A stretch of 64,000 nt of DNA from contig NZ_CP029693.1 of assembly GCF_003228315.1 (NCBI RefSeq), positions 930,001 through 994,000 of the forward strand, in the 5' to 3' direction. The position numbers and the translations under genes were made by a program. Positions 52,301-62,300 of the stretch are shown here, piece by piece; position 1 is the stretch's first letter; each line of letters starts with the position of its first letter. Below the pieces are notes generated by a model that ran no database searches, had not been told where the DNA came from, and saw nothing but the letters and a program-made list of their open reading frames with translations. This DNA comes from Pseudomonas putida (lineage in GTDB: Bacteria; Pseudomonadota; Gammaproteobacteria; Pseudomonadales; Pseudomonadaceae).

Positions 52301-54271
52301 TCAGGGCGTCACGATATTGAACGTGGGTTGGAAGCTGGTGAGCATGCCGAGCATGGCCTTGAAGCGCTCCGCATCACCTTCGAGCTTGATATCCCCCTGT
52401 TTGAGCGCCGTTGGGAAATCCAGCTGGCGCAGGCTGATCCGGTCCAGCACGTCCTTGCTCATCGTCACCGTCACATCCGCCTTGGCGTGGCTGGCGTGTT
52501 CACGATAGGTCAGCACCCCGTTGCGCAGGGTCACGGCGAAGGATTGGCCCAGGTCCGTGAAGTTCCAGTTCAGCGTCATGTCATGGCCCTGAGCCTTGTC
52601 CGAATCCATGCGCACCGCCAGCACATCCATGAACATCGTCGGTGTCGCCGCCCGAATCAGGTCGGCGGTGGCCGGGGCGCCCATCTGCGGCTGGACCTGG
52701 CGCAACTCCTGGGCGCCGGTCAGGTACATGTTGCGCCAGATCGCCGACTCGCTGCGATAACCCAACTGCTCCAGCGCATCGGCCTGGGCCTGGCGCGCGG
52801 CCTTGTTGTCCGGCTCGGCGAAGACCAGGTGGTTGCCCAGCTGTGCCGCCCAGCGGTAATCGCCCTGCTGCATCGCCGCGTGCATCAGCTCCAGCACCTT
52901 TTCAGCGCCGCCCATGGCCTGCACGTAGTGCTTGCCGGCGTCCACTGGCGGCAGCGGATCGAGGTTGGCCGGGTTACCGTCATAAAACCCCATGTAGCGT
53001 TGATACACCGCGCGGGTATTGAAGCTCAGGTTCCCGTAGTAGCCCCTGGCATACCACTTGTGATCCAGCTCGCCGGGCAGTTTCTTCACCGCGTCGGCAA
53101 TTTCCAGCGGGGTCATGCCCTGGTTGAGCAGGTTCAAGGTGCGGTTGTTGATGAAGGCGTACATGTCGCGCTCATCGGCGAGCAGATTGCGAATGCCCTC
53201 GGCTCCCCAGGTTGGCCAGTTGTGCTGGGCGAACATCACCTGGGTCTTGTCGCCATAGCGCACCAGGCTGTCATCGAGAAATTGCCACCAGGCCTTGGCA
53301 TCGCGCACTTCCGCGCCACGGGGGGTGAGCACGTTGTGCATGGTCATCACGGCGTTTTCGGACATGCACAGCGCCTGCATTTGCGGCAGGTAGATGTTCA
53401 TTTCCGAGGGTGCCTCTGTCCCCGGCGTAAGCTGGAACTCGAACTGCACGCCGGCGATGGTTTTCTTTTCCAGCGGTTCGACGATCAGGTCGCTGGGCGC
53501 AATCAGGCTGATGGTGCCGCCCACCGGGGCGCCCTTGCCGATGCCCGTGTCCAGTTGCCCACGCTCGCTGCGCTCCACCGAGCCGCCGCTCTGATACTTG
53601 CCGCGGCGAAGCATGGCATTGCCCGCCAGGACGTTTTCCTGGATCGCGTGCTCCATGAAACCGCTTGGGGCGTAGATGTGCACCTTGCCGGCCTGGACGT
53701 CGGCCTCGTCGATCACCCCGCGTACACCGCCGAAATGATCGATGTGACTGTGGCTGTAGATCACCGCCACCACCGGTTTGCGCGGGCGGTTCTTGTAGTA
53801 GAGCTCAAGGCCTGCCTTCGACGTTTCGGTGACGTACAGCGGGTCGATGATGATCAGCCCGTCGTCACCTTCGATGATGGTCATGTTGGCCAGGTCGATG
53901 CCGCGCAACTGGTAGATCCGGTCGGTGACCTGGAACAGGCCGGCATTGGCGTTCAGTTGCGCCATGCGCCACAGGCTGGGGTTCACCGAATCCGGGGCCT
54001 GCTTCTGGCTGAGGAAGTCGTACTGGTGGGTATTCCACACCGTTTTCCCATCGGCATTCTTGATTTCGCCTTCAAAGGCGGCCACCAACCCCTTGCGGGC
54101 GGCGTCGTAGTCGGCGCGATCCTGGAATGGCAATTGATCAAGCACTGCCCGATTGGTAGCCACAGTTGTCGGACTGGCGGCCTTGGCCATGTCGCCCGCG
54201 TCGTCCAGCGCCCAGCTCGGTCCGCTGATCAGGGAGATGGCAGTGACCAGCGCGGTCAGGGAATTACGCAT
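52301..54271 (-). CDS. sdsA1-like: Secreted alkylsulfatase (SdsA1-like)
   Basis: 656 residues, almost the length of P. aeruginosa SdsA1 (658). A signal peptide (LTALVTAISLISGPSWA) is followed by a metallo-beta-lactamase fold with YSHSHIDHFGGVRG, a two-zinc site near residue 175. A helical dimerisation segment and a C-terminal SCP2-like domain come after. It hydrolyses primary alkyl sulfates such as SDS to the alcohol and sulfate, in the periplasm. The ATG at 54271 follows GGAG. Neighbours include a TetR regulator and an arylsulfatase operon. C-rich/G-rich sequence lies about 95 bp upstream of the start. Confidence 0.92.
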   Translation of the reverse strand: MRNSLTALVTAISLISGPSWALDDAGDMAKAASPTTVATNRAVLDQLPFQDRADYDAARKGLVAAFEGEIKNADGKTVWNTHQYDFLSQKQAPDSVNPSLWRMAQLNANAGLFQVTDRIYQLRGIDLANMTIIEGDDGLIIIDPLYVTETSKAGLELYYKNRPRKPVVAVIYSHSHIDHFGGVRGVIDEADVQAGKVHIYAPSGFMEHAIQENVLAGNAMLRRGKYQSGGSVERSERGQLDTGIGKGAPVGGTISLIAPSDLIVEPLEKKTIAGVQFEFQLTPGTEAPSEMNIYLPQMQALCMSENAVMTMHNVLTPRGAEVRDAKAWWQFLDDSLVRYGDKTQVMFAQHNWPTWGAEGIRNLLADERDMYAFINNRTLNLLNQGMTPLEIADAVKKLPGELDHKWYARGYYGNLSFNTRAVYQRYMGFYDGNPANLDPLPPVDAGKHYVQAMGGAEKVLELMHAAMQQGDYRWAAQLGNHLVFAEPDNKAARQAQADALEQLGYRSESAIWRNMYLTGAQELRQVQPQMGAPATADLIRAATPTMFMDVLAVRMDSDKAQGHDMTLNWNFTDLGQSFAVTLRNGVLTYREHASHAKADVTVTMSKDVLDRISLRQLDFPTALKQGDIKLEGDAERFKAMLGMLTSFQPTFNIVTP

Positions 54272-54344
54272 ATCGACTCCTCAAGCATGGATCGCGTCCA
54301 TTGTTTTTGTCGTGGCACGTCTTGAATGCCATTTCGCGCAGGTT

Positions 54345-54384
54345 ATCCCCCCCTGTGCCTGGCCACCCCCTCCATTGGGGAGGG
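54345..54384. promoter_or_regulatory. C-rich half-site and dyad CCCTCC-N5-GGAGGG in sdsA/lacI intergenic region
   Basis: A C-run at 54345-54354 and a CCCTCC/GGAGGG inverted repeat at 54368-54384 lie between the divergent alkylsulfatase (start 54271) and LacI-type regulator (start 54469) genes. They are a weaker form of the dyads at 25116 and 31792. Confidence 0.35.
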
Positions 54385-54468
54385 TCCGCTTTGCGTGAAG
54401 CGCGAATAACCTTCGGCCCATCAGTGCACACGATTGCACAACACTCAAATACGGCCGGGCTGATTGAC

Positions 54469-55515
54469 ATGACGCGCGACAGCATCAACGAGGATCTTCC
54501 CACCCGCCGCCCGCCCGAGGCCGGCCTGCGGGTGACCGCCAGGGACCTCGCCCGGCGTCTCGGGGTCGCCACATCGACCATCACTCGCGCATTTGACGAG
54601 CAGTCGCGCATCTCGCCCCGACAACGCGAGCGAATTCTGCAAATGGCCGATGAGCTGGGTTATCGCCCCAATGCCATCGCCCGTTCGCTGAACAAACGCA
54701 GGACCGGCATCGTGGCACTGGTCATGGGCGATATGGCCAACCCGTTTTATCCAGCACTGCTAGAAGCCTTTTCCCTGAAGTTGCGCCAGTCAGGCCGGCA
54801 ATTGCTGCTCTTTGTCGTGCCGCCGGGGGGCGATGCGGATGAACTGATGCCACAAGTGCTGCAATACCAGGTCGATGCCGTCGTGGTGACGGCGGCGAGA
54901 TTGTCTTCGCACTTGGCGCAACTGTGTGCCCGCCAAGGGGTGGCGGTGGTGTTCATGAACCGCCGCGTCGATGATCCGAGCGTAAGCTCGGTGTGCTGCG
55001 ATAACGAACGCATGGCGGTTGAGGTGGCCGAGTACCTGCTGCGCCAGCAACGCCGTGCCTGCGCCTTTGTGTCCGGTGATCCGAGCGTCTCCACGACCGC
55101 TGACCGCTTGCGCGGATTCGAGCGGGGCCTGGCCAAACAGGGTCAGCGCCTGGTGGCGTGCATCGAGGGTGGGTACACCTATGAAGGCGGACGTCAGGCT
55201 GCGGCCCGCCTGTTCAGTACCGCACACCCGGTTATCGACGCCGTGTTCTGCGCCAACGACGTCATGGCCCTCGGCGTATTGAGCCACCTGCGAATGAACA
55301 CGCGCCTGCGCATCCCGCAAGACGTCGCCGTGGTCGGCTTCGACGACATCCGCGCGGCAGCCTGGCCGGAAAATGACCTGACCACCGTGCACCAGCCGGT
55401 CAGCCAGATGATCGATTGCGCCATTGGCCTGCTCGACGAGGGTCACCCGCAGGGCGACGTGATCCCGGCGTTGTTCGAGCTGCCCGGGCGCCTGGTCATT
55501 CGTTCCTCGGCGTAG
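54469..55515 (+). CDS. LacI-family regulator
   Basis: 348 residues from the ATG at 54469 (MTRDSINEDL); a longer frame to 54301 has no support. The N-terminal helix-turn-helix (VTARDLARRLGVATSTITRAFDEQSRIS) has the LacI hinge LGYRPNAIARSLNKRRT and a periplasmic-binding-like ligand domain (CANDVMALGVL, VVGFDDIRAAAW). Regulators of this kind bind a small metabolite and leave the operator. It is followed by the HisD-like, thioesterase and sulfatase genes, the likely targets, and diverges from the alkylsulfatase gene. Confidence 0.9.
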   Translation: MTRDSINEDLPTRRPPEAGLRVTARDLARRLGVATSTITRAFDEQSRISPRQRERILQMADELGYRPNAIARSLNKRRTGIVALVMGDMANPFYPALLEAFSLKLRQSGRQLLLFVVPPGGDADELMPQVLQYQVDAVVVTAARLSSHLAQLCARQGVAVVFMNRRVDDPSVSSVCCDNERMAVEVAEYLLRQQRRACAFVSGDPSVSTTADRLRGFERGLAKQGQRLVACIEGGYTYEGGRQAAARLFSTAHPVIDAVFCANDVMALGVLSHLRMNTRLRIPQDVAVVGFDDIRAAAWPENDLTTVHQPVSQMIDCAIGLLDEGHPQGDVIPALFELPGRLVIRSSA

Positions 55516-55576
55516 CGCACCCCTTGAACAGCCTCGCGCCTGAATTCCCAATCCCTGCAACCAAAGGAAATGCCCC

Positions 55577-56860
55577 GTGATCCAGCAACTCAAGAAAGGT
55601 CAATCGGCCCAGGCAAAAGCCAGTAACCAGGCTCAGGTGCGCGCCACGGTGGAAGGTATCCTCGCCGACATCGAGCAACGCGGTGACGCGGCGGTACGCG
55701 AATACTCCGAGAAGTTCGACAACTGGGCACCGCAAGACATGCGCCTGACCCAGCAGCAGATCGATGCCTGCATCGCCAGCCTGCCCGCTCAAACGCTCGA
55801 CGACATCAGGTTCGCCCAGGCGCAGATTCGCAACTTCGCCCAGATCCAGAAGGACTCGATGCACGACGTCGAGGTGGAAACCCTGCCGGGCGTGGTCCTG
55901 GGTCATCGCAACATCCCGGTCAACTCGGTGGGTTGCTACATCCCCGGTGGCAAGTACCCGTTGATCGCCAGTGCGCACATGAGCGTACTGACCGCCAAGG
56001 TCGCCGGCGTCAAGCGGGTCATCGCCTGCGCGCCGCCGTTCGAAGGCAAGCCGTGCCCGGAAATCGTCGCCGCCATGCACCTGGCCGGCGCGGACGAGAT
56101 CTACTGCCTGGGTGGCGTGCAGGCCGTGGCCGCCATGGCGATCGGCACCGAGAGCATTGTCGGCGTCGACATGATCGTCGGCCCGGGCAACGCCTATGTG
56201 GCCGAGGCCAAGCGTCAGCTGTTCGGTCGCGTCGGCATCGACCTGTTCGCCGGCCCCACCGAAACCCTGGTGATCTGCGATGACACCGTGGACGCCGAAC
56301 TGGTGGCCGTGGACCTGCTGGGCCAGGCCGAGCACGGCCCGACCTCCCCGGCCTATTGCGTGACCACCAGCAAAACAATCGCCGAAGCACTGCCGGCCGC
56401 CATCGACCGGGTGCTTTCACGCCTGGACACCGCACCGGTCGCAAGCGCCGCCTGGAACGATTTCGGTGAGATCTATCTGTGCGACAGCGACGAAGAAGCC
56501 CTGCAAGTGGCCGAACGCCTGTGCTCCGAGCACGTGCAGGTGATGACCCGGGACCCTGGCTGGTACCACGATCGCATGACCCGTTACGGCGCCCTGTTCC
56601 TGGGCCATCGCACCAATGTCAGCTACGGCGACAAGGTCATCGGCACCAACCACACGCTGCCGACCATGGGCGCCGGCCGCTACACCGGTGGGCTGTGGGT
56701 CGGCAAGTTCATCAAGACCCACACCTACCAGCGTGTGCTGACCGACGAGGCCAGCGTGATGATCGGTGAGTACTGCTCGCGGCTGTGTGGCTACGAGCAT
56801 ATGTCCGGCCACAAGGAGCAGGCGGACATCCGCGTGCGCCGCATGAAGCAGGAGGCTTGA
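55577..56860 (+). CDS. HisD-like NAD-dependent alcohol dehydrogenase (histidinol/sulfopropanediol dehydrogenase family)
   Basis: 427 residues, starting at a GTG with AAGGA 8 nt before. The histidinol dehydrogenase fold is clear: [52 protein letters not shown] (metal and catalytic Gln-His) and GTNHTLPT. No other histidine biosynthesis gene is near. Members outside his operons oxidise an alcohol to a carboxylate in two NAD steps, for example HpsN with 2,3-dihydroxypropane-1-sulfonate. It is encoded between a LacI regulator and a thioesterase/sulfatase pair, so its substrate is probably an alcohol released by desulfation or a related hydroxy compound. Which one is not shown. Confidence 0.85.
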   Translation: MIQQLKKGQSAQAKASNQAQVRATVEGILADIEQRGDAAVREYSEKFDNWAPQDMRLTQQQIDACIASLPAQTLDDIRFAQAQIRNFAQIQKDSMHDVEVETLPGVVLGHRNIPVNSVGCYIPGGKYPLIASAHMSVLTAKVAGVKRVIACAPPFEGKPCPEIVAAMHLAGADEIYCLGGVQAVAAMAIGTESIVGVDMIVGPGNAYVAEAKRQLFGRVGIDLFAGPTETLVICDDTVDAELVAVDLLGQAEHGPTSPAYCVTTSKTIAEALPAAIDRVLSRLDTAPVASAAWNDFGEIYLCDSDEEALQVAERLCSEHVQVMTRDPGWYHDRMTRYGALFLGHRTNVSYGDKVIGTNHTLPTMGAGRYTGGLWVGKFIKTHTYQRVLTDEASVMIGEYCSRLCGYEHMSGHKEQADIRVRRMKQEA

Positions 56861-56864
56861 ATTC

Positions 56865-57305
56865 ATGAGCAAACCCGTACCGCACAACCGCAGCGACTAT
56901 CGCTACCTGCGCGATATCACCACGCGCTGGATGGACAACGACGTCTACGGCCACGTCAACAACGTCATCTACTACAGCTGGTTCGACACCGTGGTCAACG
57001 GCTGGCTGCTGGAGCACAACCTGCTCGATTTCGAGCAGTGCCCCACCGTGGGTCTGGTGGTCGATACCCATTGCAGCTACTTCACGTCCGTCGCCTTTCC
57101 CGACCTTGTGCGTGCCGGCCTGCGCGTGGCCAGCGTGGGCACTTCCAGTGTGCGCTACGAAGTCGGGCTGTTTGCCAATGACGATACCCAGGCGTCGGCA
57201 CAGGGGCATTTCGTCCATGTCTACGTCGACCGCGTGACGCGCCGGCCAGTGCCGCTGCCGGCGGCATTGCGCCAGGCTCTGGAGAGCATCGAGGTGGTGT
57301 CATGA
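56865..57305 (+). CDS. 4HBT-type acyl-CoA thioesterase
   Basis: 146 residues, hot-dog fold. The sequence [23 protein letters not shown] has the conserved Asp and the HVNN segment of the 4-hydroxybenzoyl-CoA thioesterase / YbgC group. It begins 4 bp after the HisD-like gene and overlaps the sulfatase gene by 4 bp (ATGA), so translation is coupled. It hydrolyses an acyl-CoA; the acyl group is unknown. Confidence 0.88.
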   Translation: MSKPVPHNRSDYRYLRDITTRWMDNDVYGHVNNVIYYSWFDTVVNGWLLEHNLLDFEQCPTVGLVVDTHCSYFTSVAFPDLVRAGLRVASVGTSSVRYEVGLFANDDTQASAQGHFVHVYVDRVTRRPVPLPAALRQALESIEVVS

Positions 57306-58888
57306 ACAACTTCAGCAGACTTTTCCTGGCCTGCATCATGCTCGCCGCTCCCCTGGCACAAGCCCAGACCAGCAAACCCAACATCCTGGTGATCTGGGGC
57401 GACGACATCGGCTGGCAGAACGTGAGTGCCTATGGCATGGGCACCATGGGCTACACCACGCCGAACATCGACCAGATCGGCATGGAGGGCATCCGCTTCA
57501 CCGATCACTACGGGCAGCCGTCCTGCACCGCCGGTCGCGCGTCGTTCATTACCGGGCAATATCCGATTCGTTCCGGGATGACCACGGTGGGCCAGCCCGG
57601 TGACAAGCTCGGCCTGCAAGCCGCCTCGCCGAGCTTGGCCGAGGTGTTGAAAGAAGCCGGTTACCGCACCGGCCAGTTCGGCAAGAACCACTTGGGTGAC
57701 AACAACCCCAACCTGCCGACGGTGCATGGTTTCGACGAGTTCTACGGCAACCTGTACCACCTCAATACCGAGGAACAGCCGGAGTACGCCGACTACCAGA
57801 ATTTCGCGAAAAATTATCCCGGCGGCCCCCAGGCCTACGCGAAGAAATTCGCCACCCGTGGCGTGCTGCACACCTTCGCCACCGACAGGGACGACCCGAC
57901 GGTAGATCCGCGCTTCGGCCTGGTCGGCAAGCAGACCATCGAAGACACCGGGCCGCTGACGATGAAGCGCATGGAAGACTTCGATGGCGCCGAAGTAATC
58001 CCCCATGCCATGGACTTCATGCGCAAGGCCAAGGGCGAAGACAAGCCCTTCTTCGTCTGGCTCAACACCAGCCGCATGCACCTGTACACGCATCTGAACG
58101 CCAAGTGGAAACATGCCGCCGACAAATACACCCATGAGGGGGACAAGCAAGGCGGCGGGATGATGCAGCACGACTACGACATTGGCCAGCTACTGGAATT
58201 TCTCAAACAGAGCGGCCTCGATAAGAACACCATCGTCTGGTATTCCACCGACAACGGCCCGGAACACTCCTCCTGGCCCCATGGTGCGACCACACCCTTT
58301 CGTGGCGAGAAGATGACCACCTACGAGGGCGGCGTGCGCGTGCCGTCAATGCTGCGCTGGCCCGGGGTGATTGCCCCCGGGCAGATCAAGAACGGCATTC
58401 AGGCGCACATGGACATGTTCACCACCCTCGCCGCTGCCGCCGGTGTGCCGGACGTGGTCGAGCGCATGAAGGTGCAGAAAAAGCAGTACATCGACGGCGT
58501 CAACAACCTCGACTACTGGACCGGCAAGGCGCCGGAAAGTGCGCGCAGCAGCCTGTTCTACTACATCGAGAGCAAGTTGACCGCCGTGCGCATGGGCCCC
58601 TGGAAAATGCATTTCTCGACCAAGGAGGACTACTACGCGCCGATCAAGCCGTTGTTTGCCCCGCTGATGTTCAACCTGCGCAGCGACCCGTTCGAGAGCT
58701 ACGACAGCAACGATTCCTATGGCCACATGATCCAGAAATCATCGTGGATCTCGGCGCCCATGGGCGAGCTGATCGGCGCGCACCTCAAGTCCCTGGCCGA
58801 GTACCCGCCCGTACAGACGGCCAAGACCTTTGACCGTTCGAATCTGGTGCAGGACTTCCTCAGAAGTCAGCAGAAGCCAGCACCCTGA
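57302..58888 (+). CDS. Exported sulfatase (formylglycine type)
   Basis: 528 residues. A signal peptide ([21 protein letters not shown]) marks export. The calcium-binding pair in GDDIGWQN (residues 33-40) and the signature [18 protein letters not shown] give Cys75, to be converted to formylglycine in the C-x-A-x-R context. A second active-site segment, NHLGD, and the metal-binding DNGPEHSSW follow. It cleaves sulfate esters. The Cys-type site needs the sulfatase-modifying enzyme; no such gene is seen in the window. It is the last gene of the LacI-led operon. A typical length is 500-550, so it is complete. Confidence 0.9.
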   Translation: MNNFSRLFLACIMLAAPLAQAQTSKPNILVIWGDDIGWQNVSAYGMGTMGYTTPNIDQIGMEGIRFTDHYGQPSCTAGRASFITGQYPIRSGMTTVGQPGDKLGLQAASPSLAEVLKEAGYRTGQFGKNHLGDNNPNLPTVHGFDEFYGNLYHLNTEEQPEYADYQNFAKNYPGGPQAYAKKFATRGVLHTFATDRDDPTVDPRFGLVGKQTIEDTGPLTMKRMEDFDGAEVIPHAMDFMRKAKGEDKPFFVWLNTSRMHLYTHLNAKWKHAADKYTHEGDKQGGGMMQHDYDIGQLLEFLKQSGLDKNTIVWYSTDNGPEHSSWPHGATTPFRGEKMTTYEGGVRVPSMLRWPGVIAPGQIKNGIQAHMDMFTTLAAAAGVPDVVERMKVQKKQYIDGVNNLDYWTGKAPESARSSLFYYIESKLTAVRMGPWKMHFSTKEDYYAPIKPLFAPLMFNLRSDPFESYDSNDSYGHMIQKSSWISAPMGELIGAHLKSLAEYPPVQTAKTFDRSNLVQDFLRSQQKPAP

Positions 58889-58900
58889 AAGCTGCAACCC

Positions 58901-58985
58901 TGTAGGAGCGAGCCTGCTCGCGATGGCGGTGTGTCAGGCGACATATCGGTGACTGACACACCGGTTTCGCGAGCAAGCTCCCACA
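58901..58985. repeat. REPIN, shorter variant
   Basis: A REP unit (TGTAGGAGCGAGCCTGCTCG) and a diverged inverted unit (TCGCGAGCAAGCTCCCACA) lie just after the sulfatase stop codon. Confidence 0.8.
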
Positions 58986-59028
58986 GGTCTATCGGTTGTA
59001 CGCAACATCGGCAAACAACCCGAATCCC

Positions 59029-59120
59029 TGTGGGAGCAAAGCTTGCTCGCGATGAGGCCGGCACATTCAACATCGATGTCGCCCGACACGCCGCCATCGC
59101 GAGCAAGCTTTGCTCCTACA
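59029..59120. repeat. REPIN (TGTGGGAGCAAAGCTTGCTCG type)
   Basis: A second inverted REP pair, 43 bp after the first, ending 37 bp before the thiolase start. Two REPINs in tandem separate the sulfatase operon from the thiolase. Confidence 0.85.
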
Positions 59121-59156
59121 AGGGGCCGAGTTTTCCATCAAACAGGAACAACAAAA

Positions 59157-60341
59157 ATGAAAGAAGCCGTCATCCTTTCCACCGCCCGCACGCCGATCGG
59201 CAAGGCGTTTCGCGGGGCCTTCAACATCACCACGGCCCCGACCATGGCCAGTTTCGCGATTCGCGCCGCTGTCGAACGCGCCGGCATCGAGGCCGCTGAA
59301 ATCGAAGACCTGGTGATGGGCACCGGGATGCCCGCCGGTACGGCTGGCTGGAACCTGGGGCGCATGAGCGCGCTGGCCGCCGGTCTGCCATTGACCGTCA
59401 GCGGCCAGACCCTGGATCGCCAGTGCGCCTCGGGCCTGATGGCCATCGCCACCGCCGCCAAACAGATCATGGTCGACGGCATGCAGGTGACCATCGGCGC
59501 GGGCCAGGAACACATCAGCCTGGTGCAGAACCGCCATATGGAATGGGTCGGCAGCCAGCACGACGAACGTGTCTTGCGCAATGTCCCCCTCGCCTACATG
59601 CCCATGTTGCAAACTGCCGAACTGGTGGCCGAGCGCTACAGCATCAGCCGCGAAGCCCAGGACCTCTACAGCCTGCAATCGCAGCAGCGCACCGCCGCCG
59701 CGCAACAGGCCGGTCTGTTCAGCCATGAAATCGTCCCGGTCACGGTCACCCGGCAAGTGCTGGACAAGACCAGTGGTGCGGTCCGCCATGAGCAGGTCAA
59801 CTTGAACCTTGATGAAGGCAACCGCCCACAGACGACCCTTGAAGACCTGAGCAAACTCAAGCCGGTGATCGACGGTGGCTGCATCACCGCTGGCAATGCC
59901 AGCCAGTTGTCCGATGGCGCCAGTGCCTGCGTGCTGATGGACACGCGCCTGGCCGAGCAGCGCAACCTGCGGCCATTGGGGCTGTATCGAGGCATCGCCG
60001 TGGCGGGTCTGGCGCCGGAAGAAATGGGTATCGGCCCGGTACTGGCGGTGCCAAAACTGCTGAAGCAGCATGGCTTGAGCGTCGATGACATCGGTCTCTG
60101 GGAGCTCAACGAAGCCTTTGCCTGTCAGGTGCTCTATAGCCGCGACAAACTGGGCATCGATAACGCCAGGCTCAACGTCAACGGTGGCGCCATTGCCATC
60201 GGCCATCCCTACGGCATGAGCGGTGCGCGCATGGTCGGTCACGCCTTGCTGGAAGGACAGCGCCGTGGAGTGAAATACGTGGTGGTCACGATGTGCGTCG
60301 GCGGTGGCATGGGCGCCGCCGGTTTGTTCGAAGTACTGTGA
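59157..60341 (+). CDS. Acetyl-CoA acyltransferase (thiolase)
   Basis: 394 residues from the ATG at 59157; the longer frame to 59043 runs through the REPIN. The nucleophile Cys90 is in [11 protein letters not shown], the His in [14 protein letters not shown] and the second Cys in [14 protein letters not shown]. All catalytic residues are present. It cleaves 3-ketoacyl-CoA, or joins acetyl-CoA units in reverse. It is a FadA/PhaA-like enzyme, different from the two SCP2-type thiolase genes in the window. It is followed by a strong hairpin and by convergent genes of PHA type. Confidence 0.92.
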   Translation: MKEAVILSTARTPIGKAFRGAFNITTAPTMASFAIRAAVERAGIEAAEIEDLVMGTGMPAGTAGWNLGRMSALAAGLPLTVSGQTLDRQCASGLMAIATAAKQIMVDGMQVTIGAGQEHISLVQNRHMEWVGSQHDERVLRNVPLAYMPMLQTAELVAERYSISREAQDLYSLQSQQRTAAAQQAGLFSHEIVPVTVTRQVLDKTSGAVRHEQVNLNLDEGNRPQTTLEDLSKLKPVIDGGCITAGNASQLSDGASACVLMDTRLAEQRNLRPLGLYRGIAVAGLAPEEMGIGPVLAVPKLLKQHGLSVDDIGLWELNEAFACQVLYSRDKLGIDNARLNVNGGAIAIGHPYGMSGARMVGHALLEGQRRGVKYVVVTMCVGGGMGAAGLFEVL

Positions 60342-60345
60342 TGCG

Positions 60346-60369
60346 AGGCGCTCGGTGTACCGAGCGCCT
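60346..60369. terminator. Bidirectional hairpin between convergent thiolase and SDR genes
   Basis: Perfect 11-bp arms (AGGCGCTCGGT / ACCGAGCGCCT) with a 2-nt loop, 5 bp after the thiolase stop codon and about 20 bp after the end of the SDR gene on the other strand. There is no long T-run. Confidence 0.7.
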
Positions 60370-60390
60370 GACGCGGATACTGCAACGTGA

Positions 60391-61161
60391 CTAAAGGCTG
60401 GATATCACATGCCCGCCGTCCACGGTAATCACTGACCCTGTCATCCACGACGAGGCCTGTGTCGCCAGTAGCAACAGCGCGCCATCCAGTTCCTGCGGGG
60501 TGCCGAGGCGCTGCATGGGGATGCGCTTGATCAGCGCCGCGCCCTGGGGCGTTTCCCAGGCCGCCTGGGTCATCTCCGTGCAAATGTACCCGGGTGCGAT
60601 GGCGTTGACGCGGATGCCATGGCGCACCCATTCCACCGCCAGGCTTTTGGTCAACTGCACCACGGCCGCCTTGGAGGCCGAGTACGCCGCGACGCCCGGC
60701 ATCACCCGTTCGCCCTGGATCGAGGCGATATTGACGATGTTCCCGCCCTGCCCCTGCGCTTTCCATGACCGTCCCGCTTCGGTGGACACCAGCCAGACAC
60801 CGCGCAGGTTGGTGGCGATGATGTCGTCGAACTCGCTGAGCGGCTGGGTCAGTGCAGCGCCTTCATGGCCGATCCCCGCGTTGTTGACCACCACGTCCAG
60901 CGGCTTGCCCGTCTCGGCAATCGTCGCGAACGCCTGTTTGACGGAAGTCTCGCAGGCTACGTCCAACTCGACGATCGTCACCTGCTGCGCACCCAGTGCC
61001 TGCAGTTCGCCGGCCAGGCTTTCCAGGCGTGACGTGCGCCGTGCGCCAATCACCACCTGGGCACCGCAGCTGGCGGCCAGCCGGGCGAAATGATTGCCCA
61101 GCCCCGACGACGCGCCCGTGATCAGAATCCGTTGCCCAGCGAGCATCGCTCCAAGGTTCAT
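60391..61161 (-). CDS. Short-chain dehydrogenase
   Basis: 256 residues. GASSGLGNHFA forms the cofactor loop, VIGARR follows for cofactor choice (Arg favours NADP), and the NNAGIG and YSASKAAVVQ segments give the active site. It resembles the FabG/PhaB group. It is the last gene of an operon with an HSL-type hydrolase, a PhaE-like protein and a PhaC-like synthase. In that setting it could make (3R)-hydroxyacyl-CoA for polymerisation; this is an inference. Confidence 0.85.
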   Translation of the reverse strand: MNLGAMLAGQRILITGASSGLGNHFARLAASCGAQVVIGARRTSRLESLAGELQALGAQQVTIVELDVACETSVKQAFATIAETGKPLDVVVNNAGIGHEGAALTQPLSEFDDIIATNLRGVWLVSTEAGRSWKAQGQGGNIVNIASIQGERVMPGVAAYSASKAAVVQLTKSLAVEWVRHGIRVNAIAPGYICTEMTQAAWETPQGAALIKRIPMQRLGTPQELDGALLLLATQASSWMTGSVITVDGGHVISSL

Positions 61162-61208
61162 TGCACTTCACCTCTGTTGAATGACTTATGTGATTAAGGA
61201 AAGGAGAC

Positions 61209-62297
61209 TTACAGGGAGCGCGTTCCCAGCCATTCATCGAGCGCTGGCCACATGCGTTTTTTCGCCGCAGGCCCGGCGATCAGGCTGACATGCCCGCCCG
61301 GCAGCATGATTTCCTGCTTGTCCAGCGAGCCCACTTTCGCCACCAGTGGCTGGGCGCACGCGGGCGGCACGAGCGTGTCGTGCTCGGCGATCACGTGCAG
61401 CAACGGCACCGTTATCTTTGCCAGGTCGATCGTCTGGTCGGCGATGCGCAGGCCGCCCTCGTGCAGGCTGTTGTTCCACATCAGCTGCTTGATGACCTGG
61501 CGATAGTATTCCCCGGCCAGCGGCAAATTATCGTTGCCCCAGCCAACCATCATCCGGTGGTTCCTGACGTAGGCGTCGTTCCACATGTTGTCCCACAGCC
61601 GCAGTCGCCCGGCCAGGCGCCCCACCGGACGTTGCAGGTCGACGGCCTTCATGATCATGTCGCCGGGGATGATGCCGACCGTATCGACGAGTCGATCAAC
61701 CTGGAAGAAACGCGGGTTGGCGGCACCTTTGGACCAACTCATTTGCGACCAGTCCACGGGCGTGGTGAAGCACACCAGGTTCTTCAACGGGCCGTCGACA
61801 TGCAGCGCCGCATAGAGCGTCGAGAGCACGCCGCCCATGCAGTAGCCGGCCAGTGTGACGTCTTCAACGCCGCTGTCTGCCTGCACCCGGCGTATGCAGT
61901 CGGGAATGAAATCGAGCACGTAGTCTTCGATGCGCAAGTGCCGCTCGGCCTGGGTCGGCGCGTTCCAGTCCATGACATAGATGTCGTAACCACGATCCAG
62001 CAGGTAGCCGATCAGGCTCTGGCGCTCGGCCAGATCAAAGATGTAGGCCTTGTTGGTGGTCGCCATCACCAGCAGCAACGGCACCCGATACACTTCCTGT
62101 CGGGTGGCGTGATACCGGTACAGGCTCAGTGTGCCGCGCCGGTGCAACAAGGTCCTGGGGGTCGTTCCCATGGCGGGTCCGGGTGACCCCAGGTAGTCGA
62201 GCCCCTTGAGACGGCGCTTGATCATCCGGTCGACTTCGCAGCGCAACCGACCGGTGAAGGACTGGGCGCCATCCTGATTCGGGTGAGTGGATGCCAT
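61209..62297 (-). CDS. PhaC-like polyhydroxyalkanoate synthase (class III type)
   Basis: 362 residues, the size of class III PhaC (about 355). The alpha/beta hydrolase core has the synthase-type lipase box with Cys, LAGYCMGGVLSTLY (Cys153), and the MDWNAPTQAERH segment. The catalytic Asp is in AEHDTLVPPA and the His in GGHVSLIAG. So the Cys-Asp-His triad of PHA synthases is present. It is encoded 3 bp after a PhaE-like gene. Class III enzymes need a PhaE partner. The native Pseudomonas PHA locus (class II, phaC1-phaZ-phaC2) is different and is not here, so this is an additional system. The start ATG at 62297 follows GGAGG. Confidence 0.82.
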   Translation of the reverse strand: MASTHPNQDGAQSFTGRLRCEVDRMIKRRLKGLDYLGSPGPAMGTTPRTLLHRRGTLSLYRYHATRQEVYRVPLLLVMATTNKAYIFDLAERQSLIGYLLDRGYDIYVMDWNAPTQAERHLRIEDYVLDFIPDCIRRVQADSGVEDVTLAGYCMGGVLSTLYAALHVDGPLKNLVCFTTPVDWSQMSWSKGAANPRFFQVDRLVDTVGIIPGDMIMKAVDLQRPVGRLAGRLRLWDNMWNDAYVRNHRMMVGWGNDNLPLAGEYYRQVIKQLMWNNSLHEGGLRIADQTIDLAKITVPLLHVIAEHDTLVPPACAQPLVAKVGSLDKQEIMLPGGHVSLIAGPAAKKRMWPALDEWLGTRSL

Positions 62298-62300
62298 CGG

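Noticed and set aside
55577..56860. Histidine biosynthesis gene hisD
   Set aside because: No other his gene is near and the operon has thioesterase and sulfatase genes; family members outside his operons oxidise other alcohols.
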